A stretch of DNA of 64,000 bases. Source: Cunninghamia lanceolata (taxonomy: Eukaryota > Streptophyta > Pinopsida > Cupressales > Cupressaceae). The stretch covers positions 3,614,501 through 3,678,500 of the forward strand of contig BSBN01000233.1 in assembly GCA_027924645.1 (NCBI GenBank). The letters are read 5' to 3'. Positions 35,228 through 48,879 of this stretch are shown here, one piece after another. Position 1 is the stretch's first letter; each line of letters opens with the position of its first letter. The notes beneath the pieces were generated by a model. That model was not told the origin of the DNA and searched no databases. It saw nothing but the letters and a program-made list of their open reading frames with translations. The position numbers and the translations under genes are program-made.

Positions 35228-35745
35228 ATTTTTTTTTAAATTATGTTGAAAGGTCATGCTACCATTTGATGGAATGAACTTGGATTATATAGCTTCTTCA
35301 CCATTCTATCCCATTTTTTAATGTTAGGTTTACTTTTCTTTCGTTCTTATTGTTTATGAATGAGAATTCTAATTTTTATTTTATTGGCAAGGTGATGACC
35401 CCTTGTTTATGTATGGAGATGACCCCATACTAGTTGTGAAGTGATTTCATACAGAATTCACTATTTGAGCTTAATATTGTAGGTTTAAGGAGCATTTGAA
35501 GTGAATTTCCACACCCGTCCATTGGTCACACACGTGTAAAGGTATACCTGCACACTCCAAGAAAAGCATCAAATCCAACAATGTAATCATAGCCGAAGGA
35601 ACATTTAAAGACCAATGAGGATGTGTAATCCATTACGATCTTATCAAATAATTACTAAAGAAATTAATTATAATGTTGAATCCTTTGAAAATTTGCATAT
35701 TTGGTCGATGCAATCCCCCATATATTCTTTTTTTTTAAATTAGAT

Positions 35746-36360
35746 AACTTAAGGTAGAGAGATATGACTATGAAGGACTATATTAGGGAATACTATAGGT
35801 TGTGAATCCAATCAAGACATCATGACGGAGATACGAAAGTGGCAAGATACATTAATGGTTTGAGGGAATCAACTCAAGAAGATTTGAACATGTAGAATAT
35901 CTAAATAGTGGAGGAAGCATATCGGTTGGGTTTGACGAAAGAGAAGAAATAAATAGAAGACTTGAAGATAGGTCCATGATGAACAAAAGGGAAGGGAAGA
36001 TAGACCCCAAAGTGACAAAACTTAATTCAGCAATAGGGAATTACACCTAGGGGAATTTAAGAGAGATATCCCATACCACAAAATAGAAGGAAGTTGTAGG
36101 CCTCACTACAGTGATAGGGAAAGTAGTAATTCTTTCTCCACAAAGAGGGAGAACAAAGATTCATAACATAATGATAGAATAGATGGATATCAAAAAGGAA
36201 AAGGAAGATATGAGAGAAATGGTGGAAGAACTTTTAGAGGTACATGTTTTAAGTGTGGAGGAGGACACCAAGAATTTGAATGTCATCAAAGTCAACGAAG
36301 CCCTAGTAGGATAATAGAAGGAAGGAAAATAGTTACACATGTTGAGGAGGAAACTGATAA
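35746..36360 (+). pseudogene. Ty3/gypsy Gag C-terminal part with zinc knuckle
   Basis: The frame reads RDMTMKDYIREYYRL, then TKVARYINGLRESTQEDLNM and VEEAYRLGLTKEKK, broken by several stops, then a zinc knuckle at about 36242-36280, CFKCGGGHQEFEC. That knuckle has three residues between the second Cys and the His where the canonical spacing is four. This is the C-terminal half of the Gag whose N-terminus ends at 33230. Confidence 0.72.
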
Positions 36361-36364
36361 ATCA

Positions 36365-36605
36365 TGCAATTCAAAAAAATGAACTGGAGAAGGGAGAGTT
36401 ACTTATTACAAGAATATTTTTGCTAAGATGTGAGAATGAAGAAAAACTAGTACAAATAAAGAACATGTTCAAAAAAGTCATACAAATTAGGATGTAAGTG
36501 TTGTAAGGTTGTTTTTGATAGTACTAATAACTTAGGATCTAAAGATATGGTTACTAAGTTGAATATAAGGAGGTTAGAACACCCTAGACCATATGGGATT
36601 TGTAA
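36365..36605 (+). pseudogene. Ty3/gypsy protease region relic
   Basis: Decayed frame with LLITRIFLLRCENEEKLVQ and, after frameshifts, NNLGSKDMVTKLNIRRLEHP, matching the region around the DSGS active site of gypsy proteases. The active site itself reads FDST, so it is degenerate. Homology ends at about 36605. Confidence 0.55.
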
Positions 36606-36610
36606 AGTAC

Positions 36611-39600
36611 GCATTCCATAACAATAATTACTGAAGTAAATAATCCACTTATTTATATTAACTCAAATAAAAAGATAGAGCTTATATACATATCAACAAA
36701 ATGTCATTACATCTTACAAGTCCACGTGTCATAACCAAGTGTTAGCACTATAAAAGAATATATAATGTACATCTTCCGTGCTCATGGCATAAGTTATCTC
36801 AAAGAATAATAAGGTACAATAATTGAGTACAATACAAGTAATGAAAAGTAAAATGAATCACTGTCGTCGGCCGCCACTAACCCACATGGTCATCTGTAAG
36901 CCAAGAGATGGGAACATGGACCAGATGCTTTTCCACCCAACCATGAAGCAATTACACTTCCCTAGAATCCTTCATCACACGAAGGATACCCGATCTTGCA
37001 CGAAATGCCTAGCAACCTAGAAACAGCTAGCAGGAGGGAACACCTGATGCAACTTGTTGTCTAAATGCAAATCTAACAATGATGCACACAATATTTCTTA
37101 CAAATAGGATGTGGTAGAGAAATATATTAATAAAGTTTTGCTAGACAATCTTTCATCTATTTCAATGAATACATGGCTTGGGCCAAGCACTTATACAAGT
37201 AATGGTCAAATCCTGAAAAGAGGAAAAGCCTTCTCGATTTACCCAAATTTGACATCCTAGCCCAAAAGTAACACAACATACACATAGCAGATTAAAATAA
37301 TTCCAATGCATACACAACCGTAATTTCATTGCATTCTACCATTTACTTTTTCTCAAGCAATTTAAGTGAATATAATTCTCTAACTAGCATGGTAAGATGA
37401 TGCATATGTTTGATCAATAGAGAACTCACAAAGGTTATTGCATAACTAACACAAGATTTCATATATACCATAATTTCATATATAAGGCAAGTTCTTAAAG
37501 ACAATTATTTCAACGTCAGGACAAGGTAATTAGAAAATCTGTTTATCCCATATATATATACAAACTCTATTTTTGTTAGGTCAAGGTTGGCTACTATGAT
37601 TCTATTCTATTTCAAACATGTTAGCCTATGATATTTTTAGACCTTATGAAATGGTAAGGCGACTATACAACACCAAAATAAACAGTTCTTCTCCATAGAT
37701 AAAAATCATCTCCGTTTTGTCATAAACAACCGATTATGTGACTAAACAAAGAAAAATTGATCACGTGAAGAGTTAAGAACATTTTCAACTTTGTTTATGA
37801 CTTGTTTTAGAGTATTGAAATTGGGGATTAAAGACAAACAAGGCCGAATGTTTTACATCAGGATGAGAAAATAAACAAAAAGAAAGGCTGATACTACGCA
37901 TTTTAAAAGGCCAATCATAGGAATATAGGCTGACAAGAATAAAAGCAGTCCCTTGGAAGAAAAATAGGCTGCTCAAATTTAGAATGTGATCATTCATAGT
38001 TTAAAAGCCATTTGAAAATTCAAACAAGGCACCAACAATAATTAACAGAATAGTAAAGTTGACACATAGAGTTGGCAAAGTCGACACGTAGAGTTGGCAG
38101 GTTTTAAAAGGCCATTGACATGTTATTAGAACAAAGACAAGGCCTTTTTTTGCAATAGAAGAGGTCAATAACAAGGGTAGCTTACAAAATAATCTCTTAA
38201 CCAACTAAATCCTATTTTGTTGTCCTTTAACATCCACTTCATGCTGTAAAAGAAAACAAAACTAGACCATCATTCTAGATAAGGCTAAAACTAGAACATA
38301 GTTGATGCAAGAGAACTAGTAGCATAACTAAAAGTCAGGCTGATGGAAACTTTAAAAAGGGCAATACTATAGATACATAAAGACAATTGATTTAAGATCA
38401 TTAAGAGCTTGATACATTTTTTAACTAGTCTATTACATAATTTAACCAAGCCATTGCATTTAAGAGGCTGCAATACTTAGGAAGAGGTTGTTCATATCTA
38501 AAGGGAGGCTACAACTAACAAGAAAGTTGACTTGGACATAAAGAGGTTGGTATAACTACAAACAGGTTGAACTAGACGCGAGAAGGGCATGGAAATTGTC
38601 TGATATGAAGGTGAGGCCGTTACGTCTTAGACCAAAACAACTCTTAGTCAGGCCACTGACATAATATACAAGTAATATCTTGAAACTGGCTAAAACAAAT
38701 GGTGAAAAGTTTGATCTAAACAAGCATTTTTGGCCGTTGCAATAGTTTAGGTTCAAAGAAAGTAATCTGTGGTCGTATGAAGGTGGTATATGGCTAATAG
38801 AAAGTAAAAGAAGGTTGTTTTAGAATGTAAAAGGGATAAAAGAAGGCCATAGAATAAAAGATCTGGTCGATCACTACTCAAGGGCGACTACTAGTCAGAA
38901 AAAGAGACTTAAAAAGATATATTATTCAGACATTTTAAGGGAAAACAAGGAGTAGATTTTGAGCTTCTAACAGACAGATTTAAGGTAAGAAATGATCTAC
39001 ACAAAGTTGATTCCATAACATTAAACTAGAAAGAATTCTCTAAAAGAAAAGTACATATGATTTCTTGCTGAATCTGCTAACTCTCTGTGGTCTTTTTTTA
39101 CTCCTTTTCCTATGTTTTGCTGCCTCAATTTCCTTGTGCACCCCTCTATTGCTAGATCCCCTTTCTAAATACGAACTGCTCCCTTTAATCACCTCCTACT
39201 ATCAAATATGGCGTCCCTATACTTAGCCTAAGTTTTTTTTTCTTCTTTTATTTTTACATCACCCTTTGCTTCTGTATGAGCGTCACGCTCCACAAAATAC
39301 TTCTCCCCTATTTTGCATTTCAAAACTCCTTTTTACATTCAGTTTATTTATTTTTTCTATTGCATGAGCATGATTATTGTTATATAGTTAGATTTATTTT
39401 AAAATATGTTTAAATCATGTATATTATATATTTATAAAAATAAAAGCTTTATTTATTTTTGGTTTTCACTAGAAGTTCAATGCAAGAGCATAACATACAC
39501 TATTATATATTAATATAAATTACAATTATTGATTACCTTATATATATTTATAAAGATAATATTGTAAATATTTAAATATGAACAAATTGTAATCAATTCA

Positions 39601-41173
39601 TATAATTATTATTGAAAACATGTTGATATTTTGCACTAGAACAAGCATATTTGAAGCAAATGAAAATAAATACTTTATCTAATCCACACAAGTCAATCAT
39701 GCCAATCAATTCTCAATATGATTATGCCACACGAACTCAATGAAACCAATCAAGAATGCAAATTACATGATGCAATATGATCTACGTGTGTGTGTGTGGG
39801 TATTGGGGTTTCATCTTGCCAACTATTTCCAGTGGCTAGGGTGTTTCTACCTTAGCCATGTTCTCATCTTCGACATTTTCTGCATTCAGTCATACTCAAT
39901 TTTTCATCAATAGGTTAGTCCTAAAATCACAGCCCAAGCTCAAGAAAGATAATCCATAATCATATATTATATTTTAATCCATCAATAAACTAAGTTCAAA
40001 TTCATGCATTTAATTCATGACAATTTTACTTGTTATGCACACTCAATTTACCCATCAGTAAACAATCAAAGTAATAACCAATAGTTCAAATTATAATTGA
40101 GTCAAGAAGGCTAGTATGTGACAAGATTAGATGGATATATAAAAGGAGGATAACATATTGGTGGAAGAACAAGGTTTGGTGAAATTCAACATAGGATAAT
40201 ATCATGGTTCAAAGTCCTTTTGATGTTGTACCAATGGATCTATGACATTTGTTGCTAGGAAGACAATGGAAATTTGATAGGAATGTTGTACATTTTGGAA
40301 TGTAATGCCATTTCCATTTGATAAATCAAGAGCTTTTATGCAAAGTTATGCTGTCATAGTGAGCAACCAACATACCAAAATCTTCATCAAATATCATTGG
40401 AGCACATCCACCATTATCATGGTGTAACAAGGGCTATTGTGGTAACATTATTTTGCTGTTTTCATTTGATTTCTTTAGTCCTTTTCTCTTGAGGTGATGT
40501 AGGTATGGAATAGGTACTTTAATTGATGTGTTCTTCCTTATGTTGATTCCATATTTTTACATACACATTTTGGCATGCCCGGTGGGACCCCCGTCCCTTA
40601 TCTAACCTTGGTTTTGTAGGTTGATTTTTTTATATTGTTGATTTTCTTTATTTAAGGCTGAATTTGTTGTAAAGAGTTTTTTGTTTTACACGGATTTTAA
40701 AAAAATAAGATTTTTGATTTGTTGGAAAGAAGACTTCAAAACCTTTCCAAAAAGTGATCATATTAAATATTTGGATCAATAATGAGGGAGAAATGATTAT
40801 TTGAAGTTGACCCTACAATTCTAATTTTTCACAAATTTTTGACATGTGACTTTTGAAAAAAAATTCATATCTTGCAATCTAGGTAAGAAAATCACATTCT
40901 ACTCTTTGCATGTGGATAGAAATATTTAAATCCATTTTTCTATATCATTTTTTTTTTAGATTTGTGGTAGAAATAGTTTTTTTTTTAAACAATATTTTTT
41001 TCAAATCCCTATTTATGGCATAACTAAATTGCATATGAAATCCAATTTTAGCAAACTTTTTTTTGAAATTCCATACAAAATTATAAGGAATATATTGGTC
41101 TTATCAAATCTTCTGTGTTGACATTTATTTTTAATTTTTGAAGATTTATCCTTTTTGAGCTAACACTTGTTTG
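36611..41173. other. Unassigned intergenic and retroelement-derived sequence
   Basis: No intact gene. At 40130-40590 the end of a gypsy-type LTR is possible: ACATACACA is followed by TTTTGGCATGCCCGGTGGG (about 40571), a primer-site-like sequence. At 36920-36940 the string TTCCACCCAACCATG recurs near 63745, suggesting related LTR sequence at both places. A short GT repeat lies at 39785. Open frames on the minus strand at 37785-38756 have no recognisable motif. Confidence 0.35.
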
Positions 41174-43036
41174 TAGCTTGTTGAACACATATAAGTATTG
41201 AGAGGGAGGTGAATTAGTACATATTCAAATTCTTCCTTGTTATATGCATTCAATCCAAACCAAACATTTAAACCAAATGAATCATAAAAGCACATACACA
41301 CATGACACTAGATTTATGTGAAAACTCAAGATGGGAAAAACCACAGTGAGCAAGCTGCTTGGATCTACTATCCAAATCCAACCTCACAAATTAAAAAAAA
41401 TTTACAATGAATTTTATGGGCACCAACCCAAATGAAGCACCAACTCCCTAATACAAAGTTTTATGGGCACCACCCCAAAGGAAACACCAACTCCCTGAAG
41501 TGCTACAACACTTACAACACTTACAAGATGAGGCACCAACCTTTGTACCAAAACACTTGACTGATTTTGATGGTTCAATCACCTCTGTAGCTCATCAACT
41601 CCATTAACACTTTGACATTGACTTAGGACTTCAAAACCTTTGCTCAAACATTTCTTCTATCTTCAAAACACCTCTGCAACACAACACAAATACTACCTCT
41701 TTTATGGATTATGCATCATAACTTACAGAGCTACTTCTCGATTTCTAGATCATTTATCTTTTTCGCACACACTCTGGTACTTTGAAACAATCTTCTATCC
41801 TTCATATATATCCTTTGTAAGCCTTCTAAACATCATCTTTATTGGCCTAAATGTAACATGTAACATGAAACGTGTAACCGACCTAGCTTGTCGGCTCCCA
41901 AATCATCTACGGTAATGTAGGACTAAAATCCCATAATGTGGCTCATACCAAGGGGTCTACTAGACCAATTTTATCTTCTCTCAAACTTTCTTGCTAGCAC
42001 ACACTTCCACACATATGACACAATCACTCAAACACACCATGTCAACATTGCAAACACTTAAATCCTTTCATACATTAGCTTTAGACCCTATGTGGTACCA
42101 AAGAAGTGAAATATCATCATGCAGATCAAGCCACAATGGTATATGACCTACAAAGCCTTGTCATACACTCCTCTTTCTAGTTCATGCTTTTGCTTGCTAG
42201 CAGAAGCAATCAAACAATGATGTTAGAACCCTTACACAGTGTAGTCACCCTGTCTTGACATAGAACATTGAAAAACACAATTGTAGTACTTTTCACATTC
42301 TAAAGTTTGGATATGTTATGCAAGACACCATTATTCATATATGATTCAAACTACCAAGCTATATCTTCAAGTGCGGAGAAATGTAGAGCATTCTTCTGTA
42401 CCTTTGAGACTACAACAACACTATAACACCACTATCTTCACTTTGCTAACTCTGTAAAGGCTTGCTAGAGTTCTTATGCTCTCAAATCTCAACCACACAT
42501 AACTTATAGCTATTTCTAGCTAACTTCCAACCCGTAGGCTCATGTCTTCATTACAGAGGAATGCAATACATTTTCTTGAACCTGTGACACCCTTAATAAC
42601 TGGAAATTTAGTTCGGAAGATAAGGTACAACTGTGTACAAATGATACTGGTCCCTTATATCTTTCATCATCACTGCTCCTCTGATAATCACTCCTTTGAC
42701 AACATATACAACAATATGCCTTCCACATCACAATACCTCTAAGCACTACTCCTTTGACATCAATGACAACATATGCAACAATCTCCCCCTTTGTCATTGA
42801 TGGAAATATTAACCTGATATAAAAATTTTCTCCCCCTTTGACATCAAGGGCAAAGGGCCAGTCGTCTTCCTCTATTCTGACCAAAACATATAAGATCCCC
42901 TTGTTTGTGCAATCCTTGTCTTCCTTCATAGTCTCTTATCTACCTTCTCCCCTTGAGAGGTAGCCACCATCAATCCAGGGATAATAAATATACCTTGAAC
43001 TGCTCCCCTTGGACAGATACATAATCTATGCTAACT

Positions 43037-46000
43037 TTAGAACATCAAATATGAGAGAGTTTTCTCTCTCATCTTCTGTCTAAAGAACTCAAAAGTGTTA
43101 TCATACTCTTTCTTTTTATACTTAGGCCATTTTTCATCTTTTTTACCCAACAAACATTCTATTTCCTTGATCTCAATGAGATCATCACCTTCTATGCTGC
43201 AACAGTCCACAATAGGCTCTCCGGAACTTCCTTCTATGGTTTTACATTCTTCCACACTAAATGTAGTATTGTAGTCTTTATCTTCGGATCCATCACACTC
43301 TCATATTGATCATGAAATGCAGTATGCAAGATTATTGACCTTTCATAATTTTGTTCCTCTTTCTTCCTTTTCCACACTTTCTTCTAGACTTATTCCTGAG
43401 ATCAACAGAGTTGTTTTCCTTTCTATCCAGTTTAAAAATCTCCACAAAATTGCTTCTACAATGTCTTGCAATATGTCCAAAATTATTGCATTTGTAGCAC
43501 ATGATATTGAAATCAACCAAAGGAGTAAATGCATTTTTGCTCACAAAATCATTTTTCATTATAGGAAACCTTCTGCAGTCCATTGTCTTATGTCCATAAA
43601 TAAATTGCAATTAAAGAAGTAACTAGAGAAAGAATGATTGAACCTAATATTGTATACGTGCATTCTTGGATTATGTCTTCCAGATCTTTTCTTTTGTCTG
43701 GGAACCAGAATAAAACCATCATCTCCCTTTTGTTATCTTATGTCATATTGATCTGTTCTGATCCTAAACTTTCGGAGCCTTTCTTTTCTGTAACCTTCAC
43801 TATTATCTTCATGGATTGTTTAGTTTCCTTACTATTTTGATTTTCATTAGATCCAATGCTGAGTTTGATGTGCGATGACCTCTCATATAGAATATTAGTA
43901 CTTTTTCCAAACTTTAGTTTTAGCTAATTGTTTGTTATAATTTCTAACTCAAGTCTTTTACAGTTCCTGTCTCTTGTCAGCAACCTTTTTGTCATAGCCT
44001 CTTCTAAACTCTTTACTTTTTTCACCTGAATCTTTAGATCAATTACCATCTTTCCTACCTTCTTGAGGTTCTAAGATAATTTATCTTTGGTTTTCACTTC
44101 TTTAACAATCCTCTTCTTTAGTCTTTTGATTTCTTTGTCAGCACAATGCAATTTTTCCACATGATTCACCTCATCATCTTCATTTTCAGAATTCACATTA
44201 TATATTTCCATTGCCATAAGTAGAGCCTTTTTAATTTCACTTCTGAAAGTGTCTTCATCATATTCCTCAGATGAGTAGCCTTCTTCCTCAGCATAATTGC
44301 TGCCAGAACTTTCTTAGTTTGCATTTTGAAGCAATGTGCCTAATTTTACCACAATCGAAACATTTAAAAGGTAACTTACATTTATACTTGCTGGAACCTC
44401 TTTTTAATCTCCTCACAAAGTTTTCTTCTTCCAGATCAAAATCTTCACTGAGATCTAAATCCACATTCTTCACTGATGCCTTGAAAGTTAACTCCTTTCT
44501 TGAAAACTTGTCATTCACAATTCTCATCTCATAGGTAGTGAGGGAACCAAATAGCTCATCCATTGTGAGTTTATTCAAATCTTTGGCTTCTTCAATAGAA
44601 AAAACTTTTGAATCATACCTTTGGGAGAGAGATCTCATTACTTTCTTAACAACCACTAAATCCTATACCTCTTCACCAAGAGCTTTGATCCCATTCACCA
44701 CTTCATCTATCTGAAGTAGATAGTCAGCTATGTTATCTTCTTCTTTCATCTCCAGATTTTCAAATTGACCATTGAAGGTATGCAATTTTGCTTACTTTAC
44801 TTTGACATCTCCTTCATAGAGATTTTTAAGTTTATCCCATATGTACTTAGCTGTCATGAACTACATCACTTCGACAAACTCTATGTTAGTCAGACCACTT
44901 AGGATAGCATTCTTAGCTTTAGCATTATTTTCACAAGCCTTCTTCTCAACTCAATCTATGAGAGGATATGTAGGATGGTAAGTGCAAGAAGATGAGTCCC
45001 CTTTTTGGCTAAAAAGTGGAAGTATTTTTCCTGTTTTCTAAATTTTTTCATACTTGTAGTGAAAATTTGAAGCACTTACATAGAATATTAATATGATCTA
45101 AAAATATGAAATGTAGGATTTTGTTTCTAGTTTTCAAAAATGTAATTTTTTCTAATACCCAAATGATATAAGTTAATTTTCTATAGGATGTACAAAAAGT
45201 GGCTTTTAAAAGTCCCCTATTTTTGGCCAAAGCATGCATGTGTCCGACCAACATAATTTTACCTAAATGAATGTATTTTTCTAATTCATTTTGTGGAAAG
45301 ATGCATAGAATGTTGAAGTTTGGCGAGGATATTTTTTTATAAGTTTTTGATAAATATGTATTTTCTAATCATTTTTTCTAGCCCTAATTAGTGTTTTTTA
45401 AAATCCTTCATGTACGACGAAAATAATTTGAGCTAAACTAATCGTAAATTTTTTTTTTCCATCATGTAGACAATGGTGTCTAGATTGGTCAAAAAAAAAT
45501 TATTTTTTAAACAATAGTAAAAATCAAATGTTATTAAAAAAATAGTAATATATGTCATTTCAAATTTATATGAGAATTTTCTTTAAAATTAATTAAAAAT
45601 AGAAAAATGTGTTAAAAACTAAAAATATATATATATATTTGAAAAGTTAACATTGTCATCTATTGTGGGTTTTAATTTAATCCAAAATTTCTAAAAACAA
45701 AGTCATCAGCGATATTGCCAAAATTCATTCCTTCCGAAAATCAAACTTGTTTTTTGTTTAAAAATTAACTAAAAAATAGAAAAATATGTTCAAAAATTAT
45801 AAAAATTACATATTTAAAAAATAGACATTGTAATTTGTAATGGGTTTTAATTTCATCTAAAAATTTTGAAAAAAAAGTCATAAGCCATATTTCCAAATTT
45901 GTTCCTTCTGATTTTTTTTTGCCTTAGATTTCTTCCTTTAAAAGTGGACCCATCTTCTTGCACTTACCCATGAATAGTATAAGCATCGATCATAGATCTC

Positions 46001-46113
46001 CAAACATCATACCCTAGAGGGGTAAGATAGCCTTCCATCCTTATACTCTAGAAGGCATAGTTAGTTCCATCAAATAGAGGTGCTTTGTTAGAAGAGGACC
46101 CTTCTTGAGCCAT
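43037..46113 (-). pseudogene. UBN2-type Copia Gag with several zinc knuckles (element D)
   Basis: Starts at the ATG 46113-46111 just after the primer site (MAQEGSSSNKAPLFDGTNYAF). It is interrupted by a TIR insertion (44977-45968) and resumes with PTYPLID…EKKACENNAKAKNAIL. It passes through YDSKVFSIEEAKDLNKLT to a first knuckle CFDCGKIRHIASKC near 44310, a damaged second (YGHKTMDC near 43585) and a third CYKCNNFGHIARHC near 43480. An acidic tail (EGDDLIEIKEIECLL) follows in a different frame. Several in-frame stops and at least one frameshift make it non-functional. Its length, and three knuckles without pol, suggest an extended Gag rather than a truncated gag-pol. Confidence 0.75.
44977..45968. 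mobile_element. ~992-bp element with 23-bp terminal inverted repeats, inside D gag
   Basis: The left end GGTAAGTGCAAGAAGATGAG and its right-hand complement (…CATCTTCTTGCACTTACC) match over about 23 bp with one mismatch. The Gag frame of element D stops at one side and resumes at the other. The interior is AT-rich and noncoding. I found no convincing target-site duplication, so the superfamily is undecided (MITE-like). Confidence 0.7.
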
Positions 46114-47762
46114 GTGTTCTAATCCAAGATATACCTTCAGCTGTTAGGCTAGACCAAGGAACCTTGCTCTGATACCAATTGTTGAACACACATAAGTACT
46201 AAGAGGGGGTGAACTAGTACATATTCAAATTCTTTCCTGTTATACATGCATTCAATCCAAACTAAACATTTAAACCAAATGAATCTTAAAAGCACATACA
46301 CACATGACACCAGATTTACATGGAAACCTAAGATGAGAAAAATCACAGTGAGCAAGCTACTTGGATCTACTGTCCAAATCTAGCCTCACAAATAAAAAGA
46401 GATTTACAATGAATTTTATGGGCACCAACCCAAAGGAAGCACCAACTCCCTAATACAAATTTTTATGGGAACCAACCCAAACATTCAAGCACCAACTCCT
46501 TGAAGTGCTACAACACTTACAAGATGAGGCACCCACCTCTGTACCAAAACACTTGACTAATTTTGATGGTTCAATCAACTCCACATCATCAACTCCATTA
46601 ACACTTTGACATTGACTTGGGACTTCAACACCTCTACTCAACATCTCTTCTATCTTCAAAACACCTCTGCAACACAACACAATACTACTTGTGTTGTGGA
46701 TTATGCATCATAACTTCTAGAGTTACTTCTTGATTTCTAGATCATTTATCTTTTTCGCACAAACTCTGGCACTTTGAAACAATATTCTATCCTTCATATA
46801 TATCCTCCGTAAGCCTTCTAAACATCATCTTTGTCAGCCTAAATGTAATGTGTAACATGAAACGTGTAACCGGCCTAGATTGTCGACTCCCAAATCATCT
46901 AAGATAATGTAGGAGTGAAATCCCATAATGTAGTTCATACCAAGGGGTCTACTGGACCAATTTTACCTTCTCTCAAACTTTTCTGGTGCACACTTCCACA
47001 CACATGGTGTAATCACTCAAACACACCATGTCAACACTGCAAACACTTATCCTTTCATACATTACCTCCAGACCCTATGCAGTATCAGAAAAGTGAAATA
47101 TCATCATGCGGATCAAGCCTCAAACAATATATGACCTATAAAGCCTTCTCATACACTCTTTCTAGTTCATGCTTCTTCTTGTTGGTGCAAGCAATCAAAC
47201 AATGATGTTGGAACCCTTACATAGTCTAGTCACCTTGCCTTGACATAGAACATTGAAAAACACACTTGTAGTACATTTTACATTATGAAGTTTTGATATG
47301 TTATGCAAGACACCATTATTTATATATGATTCAAATTGCCAAGCTATATCTTCAATTATAGAGAAATGTGGAGCATTCTTCTATACCTTTGAGAATACAA
47401 CAATGTTGTAACACCATTGTCTTCACTTTGCTAACTCTAGAAAGCTTTGCGGTAGTTCTTATGCTCTCACATCTGAACCACACATACCTTATAACTATTT
47501 CTGGCTACCTTCCAACTCGTAGGCTCATGTATTCATTTGTGGAGGAATGCAATTTTATTAAACTTGTGACACCCTTCATAACTAGAAATTTACTTCAGAA
47601 AATAAGGTACAACTGTGTACAGATGATACTGATCTCTTATATCTTTCATCATCACTACTCCTCTGATCATCACTCCTTCGACAATAGATACAACAATATG
47701 CCTTCCACATCACAACACCTCTAATCACTACTCCTTTGACATCAATGACAACATATGCAACA

Positions 47763-48055
47763 TAGCTTACACTTGTCAAAGGCTAAAATCTCTCAAACTA
47801 CTAACAAGTTTGTTGCAGGTTTGCTTGTCAAAGATTTATCATTAAAAAAGAAGTGTCAAACTACATCCAAAAGTGCATTTCTGAAAATTCTAACTATAAA
47901 CTCATAGAATATTATCAAAAATTCATTAGTAACAATGATGTGGGTCCCATCGGGTGTTCCAAAATGTATGATACAGAAATATGGAATCAAAATAAAAACA
48001 ATGTTTCAATCAAAGTACCTATTCCACACTCAACATCACTTCCAATAGAGTATAA
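47763..48055 (+). other. Short stretch with an unassigned open frame
   Basis: Between elements D and A. One frame is open from about 47816 and reads FACQRFIIKKEVSNYIQKC, then DVGPIGCSKMYDTEIWNQNK and VSIKVPIPHSTSLPIEYN, before the LTR of A starts at 48056. It looks protein-like, but I do not recognise the family; its upstream part would have been cut by D and its downstream part by A. Confidence 0.35.
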
Positions 48056-48879
48056 TGTTGGTGTGAATAGGGTTATTACCTATCCTATTTACCCTTGTGT
48101 GGATAATTCATATTATTTAACTATTTATTAGTTAAATAATACTTACACACATGTTCACATGTTAAGTTGACTTAGTGAGTCTACTAGATGTTTCTATTAG
48201 AATCTGAAAAGATTATTAACCCATAAAACTAGTGCAAAAGAATAGATATTAAACTATGAATGCAAATGATACGAAATCAAAATAGCAACATAGAGTTAGT
48301 CTCCAAGAGAGTAATGCAAATTCTAGAAGCAAAATAACATTAAGAGGATGCAAAAGCAAAAGATGCAAAATACAAGCCAGGTAGCATGCTTATATAGACC
48401 AGGGAGAGGGAGGAGGTGGCAACACCGACCAATGAGGAGCAACCATCTATCGGATTAATGATAGAAAAATATCTTCCCAAGATAGCTAATGGATGCTCAC
48501 ATGTAGGAAGGTGAAACCTCGCAACCACTCACCTAATAAGACATACTTTATTAACCTAAGCAAGATTAATAGAAGTGTAGGAAAAATCTAGGAATATAGG
48601 GAAAAAATAAATAACCCACTAGGAAATAAAAACCTACACTAACACCCCCCCATAAGTGAAGCTTAAGTGGATGTAGAAATGGGTCTCGACAAATCAAGCC
48701 CATGTACATAAAATTGCCCCCCAAAGAGAGAGAAAAGCCCCCCCCCCCAAAAAAAAAAATAGAGAGAGAAGAGACCCCCCAAAGTAGAGAGAGTCAGGAC
48801 TCTGAGTCAGAGGAAGAAGTCCCCCTAGAAGATGAAGTATCCCACACCCCCAGCAAAGCTCACAAATGAAGGAACTTGC

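Larger units (their letters stand above)
32684..36610 (+). mobile_element. Ty3/gypsy retrotransposon relic (gag and protease part)
   Basis: A weak primer-site-like TGGTATCGAAG at 32684 is followed by Gag sequence at about 33060-33230. Gag resumes at 35746 after a ~2-kb insertion and runs on to a zinc knuckle and protease-like region, then stops abruptly at about 36605. No reverse transcriptase or integrase is present, so the 3' portion is lost. Confidence 0.7.
41179..47762 (-). mobile_element. Gag-only LTR retrotransposon D, TSD TAGCT
   Basis: LTRs at 41179-42780 (1602 bp) and 46180-47762 (1583 bp) begin TGTTG and end CAACA, and TAGCT flanks both ends (41174-41178 and 47763-47767). Read on the minus strand, the 5' LTR is the right one; the primer site TGGTATCAGAGC is at 46177-46166, two bases from it; a polypurine tract GACAAAGGGGGAGAT abuts the 3' LTR at 42781-42795. 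The 3.4-kb interior encodes only a decayed Gag and contains a ~1-kb insertion. No protease, integrase or reverse transcriptase was found, so it would depend on an autonomous Copia partner. Confidence 0.92.
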
